Origin: Rhodocista pekingensis | GTDB lineage: Bacteria > Pseudomonadota > Alphaproteobacteria > Azospirillales > Azospirillaceae | Length of the DNA: 64,000 nucleotides | Assembly (NCBI RefSeq): GCF_042665545.1 | Contig: NZ_JBHTCM010000004.1 | Location: 124,001 to 188,000, forward strand | Direction: 5' to 3' | In this document: positions 8,955-17,251 of the stretch, in pieces | Numbering within the stretch: position 1 is the stretch's first letter | How the letters are laid out: each line of letters begins with the position of its first letter | Made by a program: the position numbers and the translations under genes | Notes under the pieces: model-generated | What the model saw: only the letters and a program-made list of their open reading frames with translations | Told to the model about the DNA's origin: nothing | The model's database searches: none

Positions 8955-9283
8955 TCCTCCGTTCCGGCGGAACCGGTGGCCGGTCGGGAAGATTGGCAGG
9001 AAGGGGCGGACAGGCTCGATCGCCGCTGCCGCTTCCGGGAGCAAGGCCGTGCGGATGCGTCTGGCGCCGCCTGCGCCGTACCGCATCCGGAACGGCGTGA
9101 GATGACAGTGAGCTGCTGGATCTGGCGGAAACGCCGCCCTCCTGCGCTACTGACCCCGGGTGCGGCCGCCGGCCCGGTACGGAAACGGCCCCGCCTGCGC
9201 CAGACGGGGCCGTTTCCATTCAAAATTCTCTTCCCGGGCAGCTTTCCCCGGCATGTTTCCCTGGGGAAACGCCGGGGCTCCGG
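8955..9283. other. intergenic stretch between convergent genes
   Basis: No convincing ORF. It holds one strong inverted repeat near its right end (see 9181-9217); otherwise no feature was seen. Confidence 0.5.
9181..9217. terminator. large hairpin between convergent genes
   Basis: A perfect 13-bp stem, GGAAACGGCCCCG and its complement, closes an 11-nt loop. It sits between the ends of the small membrane protein gene and the HTH protein gene, so it could terminate both. Neither side has a clear T-run. Confidence 0.5.
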
Positions 9284-10480
9284 TCAACCGCGCGGCTGTT
9301 GCGGGGACGGCTGGTTCGTGCGGTAGGACGGGATCGGGATCGGCCGCTGCTCCTCGCGGCGGCTGGCGGACATCTCGATCTCCATGCGGGCAATGACACG
9401 GCGCAGCTCGTGCAACGCATCGTCCAGTCCCTGGATACCGGCTTCCGCCGGGTTCGCCTTCCAGGTCCGGTACAGTTCGGCACAGGTCTGCGCGGCGGTC
9501 GCCATGCGCGTATCAGCCGGTTCGGCCGGGGTTTCCTGCGCCTCGATCCGGGCGGCGTTGCGCTGCTGCCGGTGGTACGGGTAGGGCCGCTCGCGGTCGA
9601 TGAATTCCCCGATCTGCACATCCGGATCGAAGCTCTCGACCTGTCCCCGGTCCGCGAAACCGCGCGGCGCCTGGTTCCGGTCACCCTGACCGCGCTCGCC
9701 CTGACCGCGCTCGCCCTGGCCCCGCTCTCCCTGGTTCCGGCCCTGATTGCGGTCGCGGTCGAAGCGTTCGCCCTGGTTGCGACCCTGGTTCCGGTCACGG
9801 CCCTGGAGCTGCATGGTGCGGCGCTGGTCGCCTCCCTGGCCCTGGTTCCGGTCGCCGCCCTGGCGCTCCCCCCCCTGGCGGTCGCCGCCCTGGAAGCGCG
9901 CCTCCCGCGGCTGCCGGTCGCGCGGGCGCTCAACCTGCGACCGCTCACCCTGCTGGCGGTCCCCGTAGGAGCGTTCGCCGTTCACCCGCTCGGCGTTCAT
10001 CCGCTCGGCCGGGTTCCGGTCCTGGCCTTCGGAACGGTCGGTCGTCCGTTCGGCACTCCGTTCGGCCGTCCGGTCCGTGGACCGTTCGGCCCGCGGCGGG
10101 CGGTCGCCCTGCGGCCGTTCCGGGCGGGCTTCCTGGGCCGGCATCTCCAGCCGCGGCTGGCGCGGTGCGTCATCCACCGGAGCCACGGTCTCGCGGACCG
10201 GCTCGGCCGGAGCCTCGACCACCGCGGCGGTCTCAGTCCCGGTTTCCTGCTCTTCCCGGGTGCCGGCGGCCTCGGCCTTGCGCACGATGTAGGAGATCGC
10301 GCTGGGCGTGCAGTCGAACTCCCGTGCGATCGCCGTCAGGGTGGCGCCCGACCTGTACATCTCCAGGATTCGCGGCCACGCGGACTGCGGGATACGTCCA
10401 CGGCGCTTGGGGGTATCGGCGTCGGTGTCGGATTCGGCTTTCAAGATGTCACTCGGTTGCCAGAGAGGCTCTTGCGTCAT
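9284..10480 (-). CDS. HTH-domain protein with long Arg/Gln/Gly/Glu-rich disordered region
   Basis: 398 residues with three distinct parts. Residues ~25-72 contain a resolvase-like helix-turn-helix (RRGRIPQSAWPRILEMYRSG then TLTAIAREFDCTPSAISYIV). Residues ~75-285 are low complexity: first Glu/Ala/Pro-rich, then basic repeats such as GGERQGGDRNQGQGG and tandem QGERG units. Residues ~290-398 look folded (IGEFIDRERPYPYHRQQRNA; ATAAQTCAELYRTWKANPAE; ALHELRRVIARMEIEM). The C-terminus recalls small alphaproteobacterial proteins of unknown function. A DNA- or nucleoid-associated role, possibly with RNA binding through the RG/QG-rich middle, is inference. The start codon ATG 10480 has no strong ribosome site. 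The upstream region carries repeated TTTTCAAAA elements. Confidence 0.7.
   Translation of the reverse strand: MTQEPLWQPSDILKAESDTDADTPKRRGRIPQSAWPRILEMYRSGATLTAIAREFDCTPSAISYIVRKAEAAGTREEQETGTETAAVVEAPAEPVRETVAPVDDAPRQPRLEMPAQEARPERPQGDRPPRAERSTDRTAERSAERTTDRSEGQDRNPAERMNAERVNGERSYGDRQQGERSQVERPRDRQPREARFQGGDRQGGERQGGDRNQGQGGDQRRTMQLQGRDRNQGRNQGERFDRDRNQGRNQGERGQGERGQGERGQGDRNQAPRGFADRGQVESFDPDVQIGEFIDRERPYPYHRQQRNAARIEAQETPAEPADTRMATAAQTCAELYRTWKANPAEAGIQGLDDALHELRRVIARMEIEMSASRREEQRPIPIPSYRTNQPSPQQPRG
9674..9800. repeat. 15-bp tandem repeats encoding QGERG-type units
   Basis: On the minus strand the gene repeats a 15-bp unit encoding GQGER or GQGDR several times in a row, then near repeats encoding NQGR and RDRN. 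The array is in frame, so it changes protein length without shifting frame. Confidence 0.7.
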
Positions 10481-10874
10481 GAGGCGCGTTCACGATTTCA
10501 AGGCCGGTTGGTCGGAAGCCAAGCTCCGCACAGGCATCGTCCCCGCATAGGGCGGCGGCCATCTGGTGCCGGAGGATGACAGGAATAACAACCCTCATAT
10601 TGGACATGCCGCAACGAATTGCCAGTGAAACAATGCGCCGGCCTTTGAAAAAGTGGACAGTCGGTGAATTCCGCTCCCCTGGCCGCGGCGTCGTGTCCTG
10701 AAACGCAGGCTTTCCGTCGCCGGGAGCGGGGGCGGGCAGGACATAGGGCGGCATTTTCAAAATTCCGTCCACGGGAATCGGGCAGCGTCCCCGTATCCAT
10801 CGGGCACACCCCGCCGATTTTCAAAATCCACGGCCGCACGCTTTCAAAAACGGCGACCGCCCGGCACGGCCCGT
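10481..10874. other. intergenic region upstream of the HTH protein gene, with TTTTCAAAA repeats
   Basis: About 390 bp without a credible gene. It probably contains the promoter of the minus-strand HTH protein gene. It includes several copies of a CTTTCAAA/TTTTCAAAA element (see 10754-10850), and an inverse copy near 10642 (CTTTGAAAAAG). Confidence 0.45.
10754..10850. repeat. TTTTCAAAA-type repeated elements
   Basis: CATTTTCAAAATTCC (10752-10766), GATTTTCAAAATCC (10816-10829) and CTTTCAAAAA (10841-10850) share a near-palindromic AT core in GC-rich surroundings. They could be protein-binding sites; no binding protein is known. Confidence 0.45.
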
Positions 10875-11783
10875 TCAGACGTCACCGGGCTGCCACAGCC
10901 AGGCCGCCCCGCGCACGCCGCTCGAATCGCCATGGCGCGCGGGGCGGATCGGTGTGTCCACACCGTCGGAGAAACAGTAGTCGCCAAGCAGACGCGGCAG
11001 CGCCTCGTACAGGCGCGCCACGTTCGACATGCCGCCGCCCAGCACGATCACGTCCGGGTCCAGCACGTTGACGATACCGGCCAGCCCGCGGGCCAGCCGG
11101 TCGGCATAGCGGTCCAGGCTGGCCGCGGCTGCGCCGTCGCCGGCCGCGGCCCGGGCCACGATCTCCGCCGTTGCCAGGGCCTCTCCCGTGCTCCGCTCGT
11201 GGTCCTGGGCGAAGGCCGGGCCGGATACCCAGCGTTCCAGGCAGCCCCGGCGCCCGCAGAAACAGTCCGGCCCCGGCCATTCCGCCGCCGTCGGCCAGGG
11301 CAGCGGATTGTGCCCCCACTCTCCGGCGATGGCGTGGCGGCCCGTCAGCGGCCGGCCGTGGACGACGATGCCGCCGCCCACGCCGGTGCCGATGATGACC
11401 CCGAACACGGTGGCGGCCCCGGCAGCCGCGCCGTCCGTCGCTTCCGATACGGCGAAACAGTTGGCGTCGTTCTCCAGCCGCACCGGGCGGTCCAGGGCGC
11501 GCTCAAGGTCCTTGTCCAGGGGATGGCCGATCAGCCAGGTGGAGTTGGCGTTCTTCACCAGCCCCGTGCGCGGGGAGATCACGCCCGGGATGCCGACGCC
11601 CACGGTGCCGCGGTCGCCGGCTTCGCGGTCGAGGTCGCGGACCAGACCGACGATCGCGGCCACGGTGCCGTCATAGTCGCCGCGCGGGGTCGCCACGCGG
11701 CGGCGGGCCATCTGGCGCCCGTCTTCCGCCAGGACGATGCCTTCGATCTTGGTGCCGCCGAGGTCGATGCCGATCCGGATCAT
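10875..11783 (-). CDS. mak: fructokinase, ROK family
   Basis: 302 residues, the same length as E. coli Mak (YajF), with near-identical motifs throughout. The N-terminal phosphate loop is IGIDLGGTKIEGI. NANSTWL and RLENDANCFAVSEA contain the catalytic Asp. GTGVGGGIV is the second phosphate site. The ROK zinc site is GEWGHNPLPW plus CFCGRRGCLE. The protein ends HGDSSGVRGAAWLW, as in Mak. It phosphorylates fructose to fructose 6-phosphate with ATP; mannose or other hexoses are possible side substrates. The start at ATG 11783 matches the usual MIRIGIDLG N-terminus. No sugar transporter or regulator is adjacent. Confidence 0.93.
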   Translation of the reverse strand: MIRIGIDLGGTKIEGIVLAEDGRQMARRRVATPRGDYDGTVAAIVGLVRDLDREAGDRGTVGVGIPGVISPRTGLVKNANSTWLIGHPLDKDLERALDRPVRLENDANCFAVSEATDGAAAGAATVFGVIIGTGVGGGIVVHGRPLTGRHAIAGEWGHNPLPWPTAAEWPGPDCFCGRRGCLERWVSGPAFAQDHERSTGEALATAEIVARAAAGDGAAAASLDRYADRLARGLAGIVNVLDPDVIVLGGGMSNVARLYEALPRLLGDYCFSDGVDTPIRPARHGDSSGVRGAAWLWQPGDV

Positions 11784-11982
11784 GGGACAGAAAGGGGTGT
11801 GGAAAGGGAGCCACACTTTAGACTTCCTGCGTCCCGGCGTCAGCGGGCACTTGCTGGGCGCTTCCGGCTCCGGCACAATCCGGCCCCGGAAACCTCCGGA
11901 TTCCAGCGGTTTCCGCCGATCCGGCCCGCATTTTCCACCGCCTTTCGACCTTCGTCCGGTACGCAACCCAGGGAAGCCCCCG

Positions 11983-12597
11983 ATGCCGCGTCTCCGCCGT
12001 CTTGCCGCTCTGGCCACCGCCGTCGCCCTTGCCGGCGGGTCCGTCTTCGTGAGCGGGAGCGCCCACGCCAAGGCCCCCTGTTACACGCAGGCGGAGTTCG
12101 AGGCGGAGCAGGCCATCCGCCTGCATACCGAGCTGATGGTCGTCGGCCTTACCTGCGGGGAGATGAGCCAGGCCGGCGGCCCCAGCCTGTTCGCCCAGTA
12201 CAAGCAGTTCACGCTTCAGCACCGCAACGACATCGTGAGCTGGGAGAAGGCCCTGATCGGGCACTTCAAGCGGTCCCGCGGTGGCAACGCCACGCGCGAG
12301 TTCGACAGCTTCCGCACCCGCCTCGCCAACGAGACCTCGCAGCGCGCCATCGCCCTCTCCAACCCCGTGTTCTGTCAGGCCTATGTGCCGGCGGTGGTCA
12401 AGGCGCTGGCGATGTCGCGGCAGGATCTGATGGAGTCCCTCAAGGCCGACCGGCCGATGCGGCTGGCCGTGGTGCCGCGCTGCGACGCCCCGGCCAAGCC
12501 GGCGGCGGCCCGTGTCGCCGCCGCGGGCGGGGCGGGGTCGGGAACCATCCAGGTCGCGTCTTCCGGCGTGAGCCCGGCCGCCGCCAGCGCGCGCTGA
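11983..12597 (+). CDS. secreted protein of unknown function
   Basis: 204 residues. ATG 11983 opens a textbook signal peptide: MPRLRRLAALATAVALAGG, then a hydrophobic stretch ending in AHA before KAPCYTQ, with cleavage around residue 30. The mature part has four Cys (KAPCYTQ, GLTCGEM, NPVFCQAY, VPRCDAP), suggesting disulphides in the periplasm. A helical middle (FAQYKQFTLQHRNDIVSWEK) is followed by an Ala/Gly-rich tail. I recognise no enzyme motif. It is followed 18 bp later by azlC on the same strand, so cotranscription is possible. Confidence 0.75.
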   Translation: MPRLRRLAALATAVALAGGSVFVSGSAHAKAPCYTQAEFEAEQAIRLHTELMVVGLTCGEMSQAGGPSLFAQYKQFTLQHRNDIVSWEKALIGHFKRSRGGNATREFDSFRTRLANETSQRAIALSNPVFCQAYVPAVVKALAMSRQDLMESLKADRPMRLAVVPRCDAPAKPAAARVAAAGGAGSGTIQVASSGVSPAAASAR

Positions 12598-12615
12598 TCC
12601 CGGTCCGGTTCTCCC

Positions 12616-13356
12616 ATGACCGACGCGCCCGAGGGCCGCGCCGGGCGGCGCGCCGTCGTCCGGTCCGCCCTGCTGGAGGCCTGCGGCGTTCCGGGTCTGG
12701 TGCTGGGGGCCAGCTTCCTCGGCTTCGGCTCGCTGGTGCGGGAGAGCGGCTACGGCCTCTGGATGGCGCTGGCGGCCACGGCCACGGGCTGGGCCCTGCC
12801 GGGGCAGATCGCCATGGTCGAGCTCATGGCCGTGGGCACGCCGCTCCTGCTCGTCTGCATGGCGGTGGCGCTGACCAATGCCCGGCTGATGCCCATGACG
12901 GTGGCGCTGATGCCCTGGCTGCGCCGGCCGGGCACGCCGGCCTGGCGCTACTACGCCGCCGCCCACCTGATCGCGGTGACAAGCTGGGCGAACGCCATGC
13001 GGATCTGCCCGACCCTGCCGCAGGAGTACCGGCTGGCCTGGTTCGGCACCTTCGCCGTCAGCCTGTGGGCGGTGACGCTGGTGACCACGGCGGCCGGCTA
13101 TTTCCTGGCCGGGGTGGTGCCGCAGGCGGTGACGCTGGCGCTCGTCTTCCTGAACCCCGTCTATTTCATGCTGATCTTCGCGGCCGACCTGCGCCAGCGG
13201 GCGAAGTCGCTGGCGCTCGTCTTCGGGGCGGTGCTGGGGCCGCTGTTCCATCTGGTCCACCCGGACTGGGGCCTGCTGGCGACGGGTCTTGTCGCCGGCA
13301 CCCTGGCCTTCCTGGCTGAACGCCATCTGAAGGCGCGGGAGGCCGGGCGTGGTTGA
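12616..13356 (+). CDS. azlC: AzlC family branched-chain amino-acid exporter, large subunit
   Basis: 246 residues with 6-8 predicted membrane segments. The family signature is visible in the N-terminal half: VPGLVLGASFLGFGSLVRESG and ATATGWALPGQIAMVELMAVG, followed by ALTNARLMPM. AzlC pairs with the small subunit AzlD to export branched-chain amino acids or related molecules in characterised bacteria. The next gene starts within its 3' end (8-nt overlap), so translation of the two is coupled. The substrate here is inferred only from family. Confidence 0.88.
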   Translation: MTDAPEGRAGRRAVVRSALLEACGVPGLVLGASFLGFGSLVRESGYGLWMALAATATGWALPGQIAMVELMAVGTPLLLVCMAVALTNARLMPMTVALMPWLRRPGTPAWRYYAAAHLIAVTSWANAMRICPTLPQEYRLAWFGTFAVSLWAVTLVTTAAGYFLAGVVPQAVTLALVFLNPVYFMLIFAADLRQRAKSLALVFGAVLGPLFHLVHPDWGLLATGLVAGTLAFLAERHLKAREAGRG

Positions 13357-13699
13357 GGCGGCAGGTTTCCTGGGCGACTCCTGGATGGTCTGGGCGGCCG
13401 TGCTGGGGGCCGCCCTGGTCACCTATGCCTCGCGTGGGCTGGGCGTGCTGTTCGCCGGGCGGATCGACCCGGCCAGTCCGCTCTTCGACTGGGTCGGCTG
13501 CGTCGCCTATGCGCTCCTGGCCGGCTTGATCGCCCGCATGATCCTGCTGCCCATCGGTCCCCTGGCGGAAGTCCCGCTGACGGTCCGGCTGTCCGCCTCC
13601 GGCATCGCGCTGGCCATCTTTTTCCTGACCCGGCGGAGTCTCCTGCTCGGGCTGGCGGCCGGAGTCGGGGCGCTGCTGCTGATGGTGGCCGGGGGCTGA
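13349..13699 (+). CDS. azlD: AzlD family small subunit of amino-acid exporter
   Basis: 116 residues, starting at GTG 13349 inside the end of azlC. Four hydrophobic segments fit the family. The conserved AALVTYASRGLGVLFAGR lies near the N-terminus, and the DWVGCVAYALLAGLIARM segment follows. It forms the two-component exporter with AzlC. No terminator was seen; the next gene is convergent and its stop lies 1 bp away. Confidence 0.85.
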   Translation: MVEAAGFLGDSWMVWAAVLGAALVTYASRGLGVLFAGRIDPASPLFDWVGCVAYALLAGLIARMILLPIGPLAEVPLTVRLSASGIALAIFFLTRRSLLLGLAAGVGALLLMVAGG

Positions 13700-13700
13700 C

Positions 13701-13964
13701 TCAACAGGCTGCGGAGCTGAAGAGCGGTTCCGTCGGCGCGACCGGTTCCGGAGGGCGCGTCGCCGTCAGGGCAGCGGCCGGTTCCTCCCGCTCCTTCAGC
13801 TCGTGCTGGCAGGCCTGCATCACGCCGCGCCAGAAGCGGGCGCCGCGCACATGGTTCGCGGCCGTGAGTTCGACCAGTTTCACCCGGCTCAGGGTGATGG
13901 CGTCGCCGCCCAGTTCCTGGACCAGACGGCGGGCGAAGATCAGGATTTCCGGATCGTGTGTCAT
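13701..13964 (-). CDS. hypothetical protein
   Basis: 87 residues. The sequence MTHDPEILIFARRLVQELGG followed by DAITLSRVKLVELTAANHVRGARFWRGVMQAC reads like a compact helical protein with a Pro/Ala-rich tail ending in Cys. I do not recognise a family. The start is at ATG 13964; a small gene (14090) lies divergently 126 bp away. Confidence 0.55.
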   Translation of the reverse strand: MTHDPEILIFARRLVQELGGDAITLSRVKLVELTAANHVRGARFWRGVMQACQHELKEREEPAAALTATRPPEPVAPTEPLFSSAAC

Positions 13965-14089
13965 GGCGCGATAACGGTCGGCCGGTCGATCCGTTCCGGC
14001 GCTTCCCGCAACGCAGCATGGGAACCGGCGGGCGCTCCGCGCGTTGGCGGGGACAGAAGCGGATTTCCGGAACGGAAGGCGGGGGCGGC

Positions 14090-14299
14090 ATGCGGCGACG
14101 TCGGGCGCAGGTCGCGGAAGGGCAGCGGTATCGCAGGATCGGGGTCGGCCTGGGCATCTGGGAGGTCATCGCCATCCAGACCGACGGTGTCGGCAAGATG
14201 CATGCGCGCCTGCGCCGGGAGGATGATCCCAGTTCGGTGAAGACGCTGGCCGTCTCCGTCCTGCTCGACCCCCGGCAGTTCGAACCGCTGCCGGAGTGA
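14090..14299 (+). CDS. small conserved-looking protein of unknown function
   Basis: 69 residues from ATG 14090, with GGAAGG and GGGGGCGG just upstream. After a basic start (MRRRRAQVAEGQRYRR) comes a strand-rich core (IGVGLGIWEVIAIQTDGVGK and HARLRREDDPSSVKTLAVSVLLD), ending in QFEPLPE. It may be a small beta-barrel-like fold; no function is assigned. Its stop codon lies inside a 14-bp tandem repeat. Confidence 0.6.
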   Translation: MRRRRAQVAEGQRYRRIGVGLGIWEVIAIQTDGVGKMHARLRREDDPSSVKTLAVSVLLDPRQFEPLPE

Positions 14300-14329
14300 C
14301 ACTGCCGGAGTGACACTGCCGGCGTGACG
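14288..14329. repeat. 14-bp tandem repeat, three copies, overlapping a stop codon
   Basis: CTGCCGGAGTGACA occurs at 14288 and 14302 and, with two changes, at 14316. Each copy contains a TGA. The first supplies the stop codon of the small gene ending at 14299. Confidence 0.75.
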
Positions 14330-14341
14330 CCGCCGGGCGGG

Positions 14342-15418
14342 TCAGCCGACCGTGCGGAAGCGCAGGATGCCCGCGCGGTCCAGCTCGCGCCGCAGCGTGC
14401 CCTGGACCAGCAGGTGGTTCAGGTGCGCCAGCGCCTCCCCCACGGCGAAGCTCAACTGATGGGTGTCCAGCGGTCGGCGGAACAGGATCGCCGTCAGGTC
14501 CATCACCGTCCGCGGTGCTTCGGCGCAGGCGGCGAGCGTCTCCTCGAACCGCTCCCGGTGGTGCTCCGTGAGCTGGCGGCAGCGGGGGCGGAGGCCATGG
14601 AACGGCAGCCCGTGCGAGGGCAGCACCAGCGTTTCCTCCGGCAGGGTCTCCAGCCGCGCCAGCGCGTCCAGGAAGTCCATGATCGGGTCGGCATCCGGTT
14701 CTGCCGGCCAGACGCTGACATTCGGGCTGATCCGGGGCAGCACCTGGTCGCCGGAAATCAGAATGCCGGCCTCCGCACACCACAGGCAGGCATGCTCGGG
14801 CGAATGGCCGCCACCGACGATCACCTGCCACGTCCGTCCGCCGATGCCCAGCCGCGTGCCGTGGCGCAGCCGGCGGTAGGTGGCCGGCACCTCCGGGACC
14901 CCGTGCGGATAGGGGTTGCCCCGCTGTGCCATGGCGGCCAGCCGCTCCCCGTCCAGTCCGGCCAGAGCGTAGAACTGCCGGGACGACTCCGCCATCGAGG
15001 CGCTGCGGTCCTGGCTCAGCAGCCGGGCGTACAGCCACTCGGTCTGGGTCATCAGCAGCTCGGCGCCGAACCGTTCACAGATCCAGGCCCCCAGGCCCAT
15101 ATGGTCGGGGTGGAAGTGGGTCACGATCACCCGCGTCACCGGCCGCCCTGCCAGTGCGGTGTCGAACACCGCTTCCCAGGCGGCGCGGGTGCGGTTGCTG
15201 GCGACGCCACAGTCCACCACCACCCAGCCGTCGCCGTCGCGCAGCAGCCACAGATTGATGTGGTCCAGGGCGAAGGGCAGGGGCATCCGCACCCAGGATA
15301 TCCCGTCGGCCACGTCCAGCACGGCGCCTTCCGCGGGAACCGCGGGGAACGGGTAGGACAGGCCGGGGGCGGTTCCTGCCGCTGCGGTCGCGGGAACGGT
15401 CGTCGCGGGAGCGGTCAC
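14342..15418 (-). CDS. MBL-fold metallo-hydrolase
   Basis: 358 residues from GTG 15418, chosen because GGAG lies 8 nt upstream; ATGs at 15475 and 15511 are alternatives. The metal-binding motif VTHFHPDHMG (HxHxDH) is intact, followed by GGGHSPEH, the Asp-containing ILISGDQVLP and LPSHG, so all metallo-beta-lactamase-fold ligands are present. A C-terminal helical segment (ALAHLNHLLVQGTLRREL) resembles the winged-helix tail of LACTB2-like hydrolases. The substrate is unknown; thioesters or other hydrolysable metabolites are possible. It stands alone between genes on the other strand. Confidence 0.82.
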   Translation of the reverse strand: MTAPATTVPATAAAGTAPGLSYPFPAVPAEGAVLDVADGISWVRMPLPFALDHINLWLLRDGDGWVVVDCGVASNRTRAAWEAVFDTALAGRPVTRVIVTHFHPDHMGLGAWICERFGAELLMTQTEWLYARLLSQDRSASMAESSRQFYALAGLDGERLAAMAQRGNPYPHGVPEVPATYRRLRHGTRLGIGGRTWQVIVGGGHSPEHACLWCAEAGILISGDQVLPRISPNVSVWPAEPDADPIMDFLDALARLETLPEETLVLPSHGLPFHGLRPRCRQLTEHHRERFEETLAACAEAPRTVMDLTAILFRRPLDTHQLSFAVGEALAHLNHLLVQGTLRRELDRAGILRFRTVG

Positions 15419-15752
15419 TGTCGCATCTCCGTGGTCGTCGGGCCCCCGCCGGTCCGGACCGGCTGCGCCGGTCATTACGGCTGGGGACGGTCCGGACAGC
15501 GGTCGCGGCATTCCGCCGCCGGCGGGGAGGGGCTCCGACCTTAGCGGCTGGATGCCTGCGGCAAAGCGTCAAGATCGGCCTGTCCGCCCGGCGGCTACTT
15601 CTTCCGCGGGAGAGGAGGCGGCCGGTTGGCCGAGGGCTTTGTCACCGAAGCGAGATGGAAAGGCCGTCGGCTGCCCTGATATGACCGCTTCACCTGCCAG
15701 CCCCGCCCTCAGTCCGGGGCCGTCGGGCCCCGAAGTGTGACAGGGGTCACAG
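15419..15752. other. intergenic region between divergent genes
   Basis: No convincing ORF, repeat or RNA gene was seen. It should contain the promoters of the MBL hydrolase (minus) and the small protein at 15753 (plus), but no consensus stood out. Confidence 0.4.
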
Positions 15753-15950
15753 ATGTCCGCTCGCTTCAGCTATGTCATTGAGATCGAAGACGAGGCCGTC
15801 GGCCTTGTCATTCCGACGAACGACGACCGGCGGTCCGGCGTGATCTTCCATGCGGTCCATCCCAAGGCACAGGCGCTGCACGGGCGCAGTTTCGATGATC
15901 CGCAGCAGGCGACGCGCGCGGCCTCGGTGGCGATGGGGCGTGCCGCCTGA
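15753..15950 (+). CDS. small conserved-looking protein of unknown function
   Basis: 65 residues: MSARFSYVIEIEDEAVGLVI then an RRSGVIFHAVHPKAQALHGR core and a short helical end (DDPQQATRAASVAMGRAA). The alternation looks like a small alpha/beta protein. No family is recognised. The start ATG 15753 follows GTGTGACAGGGGTCAC, which is itself an inverted repeat. A 10-bp hairpin follows the gene. Confidence 0.6.
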   Translation: MSARFSYVIEIEDEAVGLVIPTNDDRRSGVIFHAVHPKAQALHGRSFDDPQQATRAASVAMGRAA

Positions 15951-15977
15951 CCACCCGGGGCGAGCCCGGGCTGTCGG

Positions 15978-16002
15978 GCTTACCCCTTCCGGAGGGGTAA
16001 GC
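15978..16002 (+). terminator. hairpin after the small gene at 15753
   Basis: GCTTACCCCT pairs perfectly with AGGGGTAAGC around a 5-nt loop. No T-run follows, so termination is uncertain; it separates this gene from the ompA leader. Confidence 0.45.
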
Positions 16003-16020
16003 TCCGCCACAGTCTCGCCG

Positions 16021-16137
16021 CCTTGAGGCGTCATCAAGGTTGCGGTACCTCTGCCGAGGCTCTGGCGCCTGGGTCCCTTTCACGGGACAAAGCGCTGTGC
16101 GCTTCGGTGGAGAACCGAAGGGAGAGGCCGTAAGGCC
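16021..16137 (+). promoter_or_regulatory. hairpin-rich leader upstream of the first OmpA-like gene
   Basis: Five short stem-loops follow one another: CCTTGA/TCAAGG (16021-16039), GTCCC/GGGAC (16073-16088), AGCGC/GCGCT (16091-16103), CTTCGG/CCGAAG (16102-16120) and GGCC-GTAA-GGCC (16126-16137, a GNRA-type loop). The ribosome site AAGGAGAAGG follows at 16141. Such leaders often stabilise abundant porin mRNAs or host regulation by small RNA; this is inference. Confidence 0.4.
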
Positions 16138-16159
16138 CATAAGGAGAAGGACAAACAGA

Positions 16160-17227
16160 ATGAAACTTCGCCACATGCTCTTGGGCTCGGCCATCGCCTT
16201 GGTCGTGCCGGCCGCCGCGTCGGCCCAGCAGGCCACGGGCGAGGGCTTCTATGTCGGTGCCCAGACCGGTATCAACTGGCTCCAGGATACCGAGTTCGAC
16301 GGTGCCATCCGCAACACGGCCACCTTCGACGGCGCCTGGACCGGCGTGATCGAGGGCGGTTACCGTCTCGGTAACGGCTTCCGCTTCGGCGCCGAGGTCG
16401 GCTACACCGACCACACCATCGACCAGATCAAGGGCGGTGCGGCCGGCCGCGCCGGCGGTGCGGGCGATATCAACGCCTGGACCTTCATGGCGACCGCCTA
16501 TTACGACATCGACACCGGCACCGCCTTCCGGCCCTATATCGGCCTCGGCGGCGGTGTGATCCGCGCCAAGGTCGATGGTGCCGCCGATGTCTTCGCCCCC
16601 GGCAACCGGGTCTCCGACAGCGACAGCGCCCTGGCCTATCAGGTCGCGGCGGGCGTGGCCTATGCCGTGTCGCCGAACCTGGACCTGACCCTGGGCTACC
16701 GCTTCCTGGGCAGCGAGGATCTGGACATCCGCCCGACCGGCGGCACCCAGTTCGACACCGACTACCAGAGCCACTCCGTGCTGGTCGGCGTCCGCTGGAC
16801 CTTCGGTGCCGCCCCGGCGCCGACGCCCGCGCCCGAGCCTGCGCCTGCTCCCGTGGCCCAGCCGGCCCCGCCGCCGCCGCCGCCGGCGCCGGCGATCACC
16901 CGCAACTTCACCGTCTTCTTCGACTGGGACAAGGCTACCCTGACCCCGGACGCGGAGAAGGTGTTGCAGTCGGTCGCCGCCGACGCCCGCACCGGCGGTA
17001 TCGCCGCGTTGCAGGTCACCGGCCACGCCGACACGTCCGGCCCGGCCGACTACAACCAGCGCCTGTCCATGCGCCGGGCCGAGGCCGTTCGGGACTACCT
17101 GATCGCCCAGGGCATCCCCGCGGGCGAGATTGCGATCGAAGGCCGTGGCGAAACCGATCCGCTGGTCCCGACCGCGGACGGTGTGCGCGAGCCGTCCAAC
17201 CGCCGCGGGGTCATCATCTTCCCCTGA
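16160..17227 (+). CDS. OmpA-like outer-membrane protein (first of two tandem copies)
   Basis: 355 residues from ATG 16160, behind AAGGAGAAGG. A signal peptide (MKLRHMLLGSAIALVVPAAA, cleavage after ASA) is followed by an eight-strand beta-barrel of ~190 residues (GFYVGAQTGINW, GVIEGGYRLGNGFRFGAEVG, HSVLVGVRWTFG). A Pro/Ala-rich linker (residues ~216-245) follows. The C-terminal OmpA domain (~250-355) contains NFTVFFDWD, VTGHADTSGPADYNQRLSMR and the Arg-rich GRGETDPLVPT, all expected for diaminopimelate binding. It links the outer membrane to peptidoglycan. It is followed by a terminator and then a paralogue. Confidence 0.93.
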   Translation: MKLRHMLLGSAIALVVPAAASAQQATGEGFYVGAQTGINWLQDTEFDGAIRNTATFDGAWTGVIEGGYRLGNGFRFGAEVGYTDHTIDQIKGGAAGRAGGAGDINAWTFMATAYYDIDTGTAFRPYIGLGGGVIRAKVDGAADVFAPGNRVSDSDSALAYQVAAGVAYAVSPNLDLTLGYRFLGSEDLDIRPTGGTQFDTDYQSHSVLVGVRWTFGAAPAPTPAPEPAPAPVAQPAPPPPPPAPAITRNFTVFFDWDKATLTPDAEKVLQSVAADARTGGIAALQVTGHADTSGPADYNQRLSMRRAEAVRDYLIAQGIPAGEIAIEGRGETDPLVPTADGVREPSNRRGVIIFP

Positions 17228-17251
17228 GCGGAAAGTCCGATTCACGTCGGG

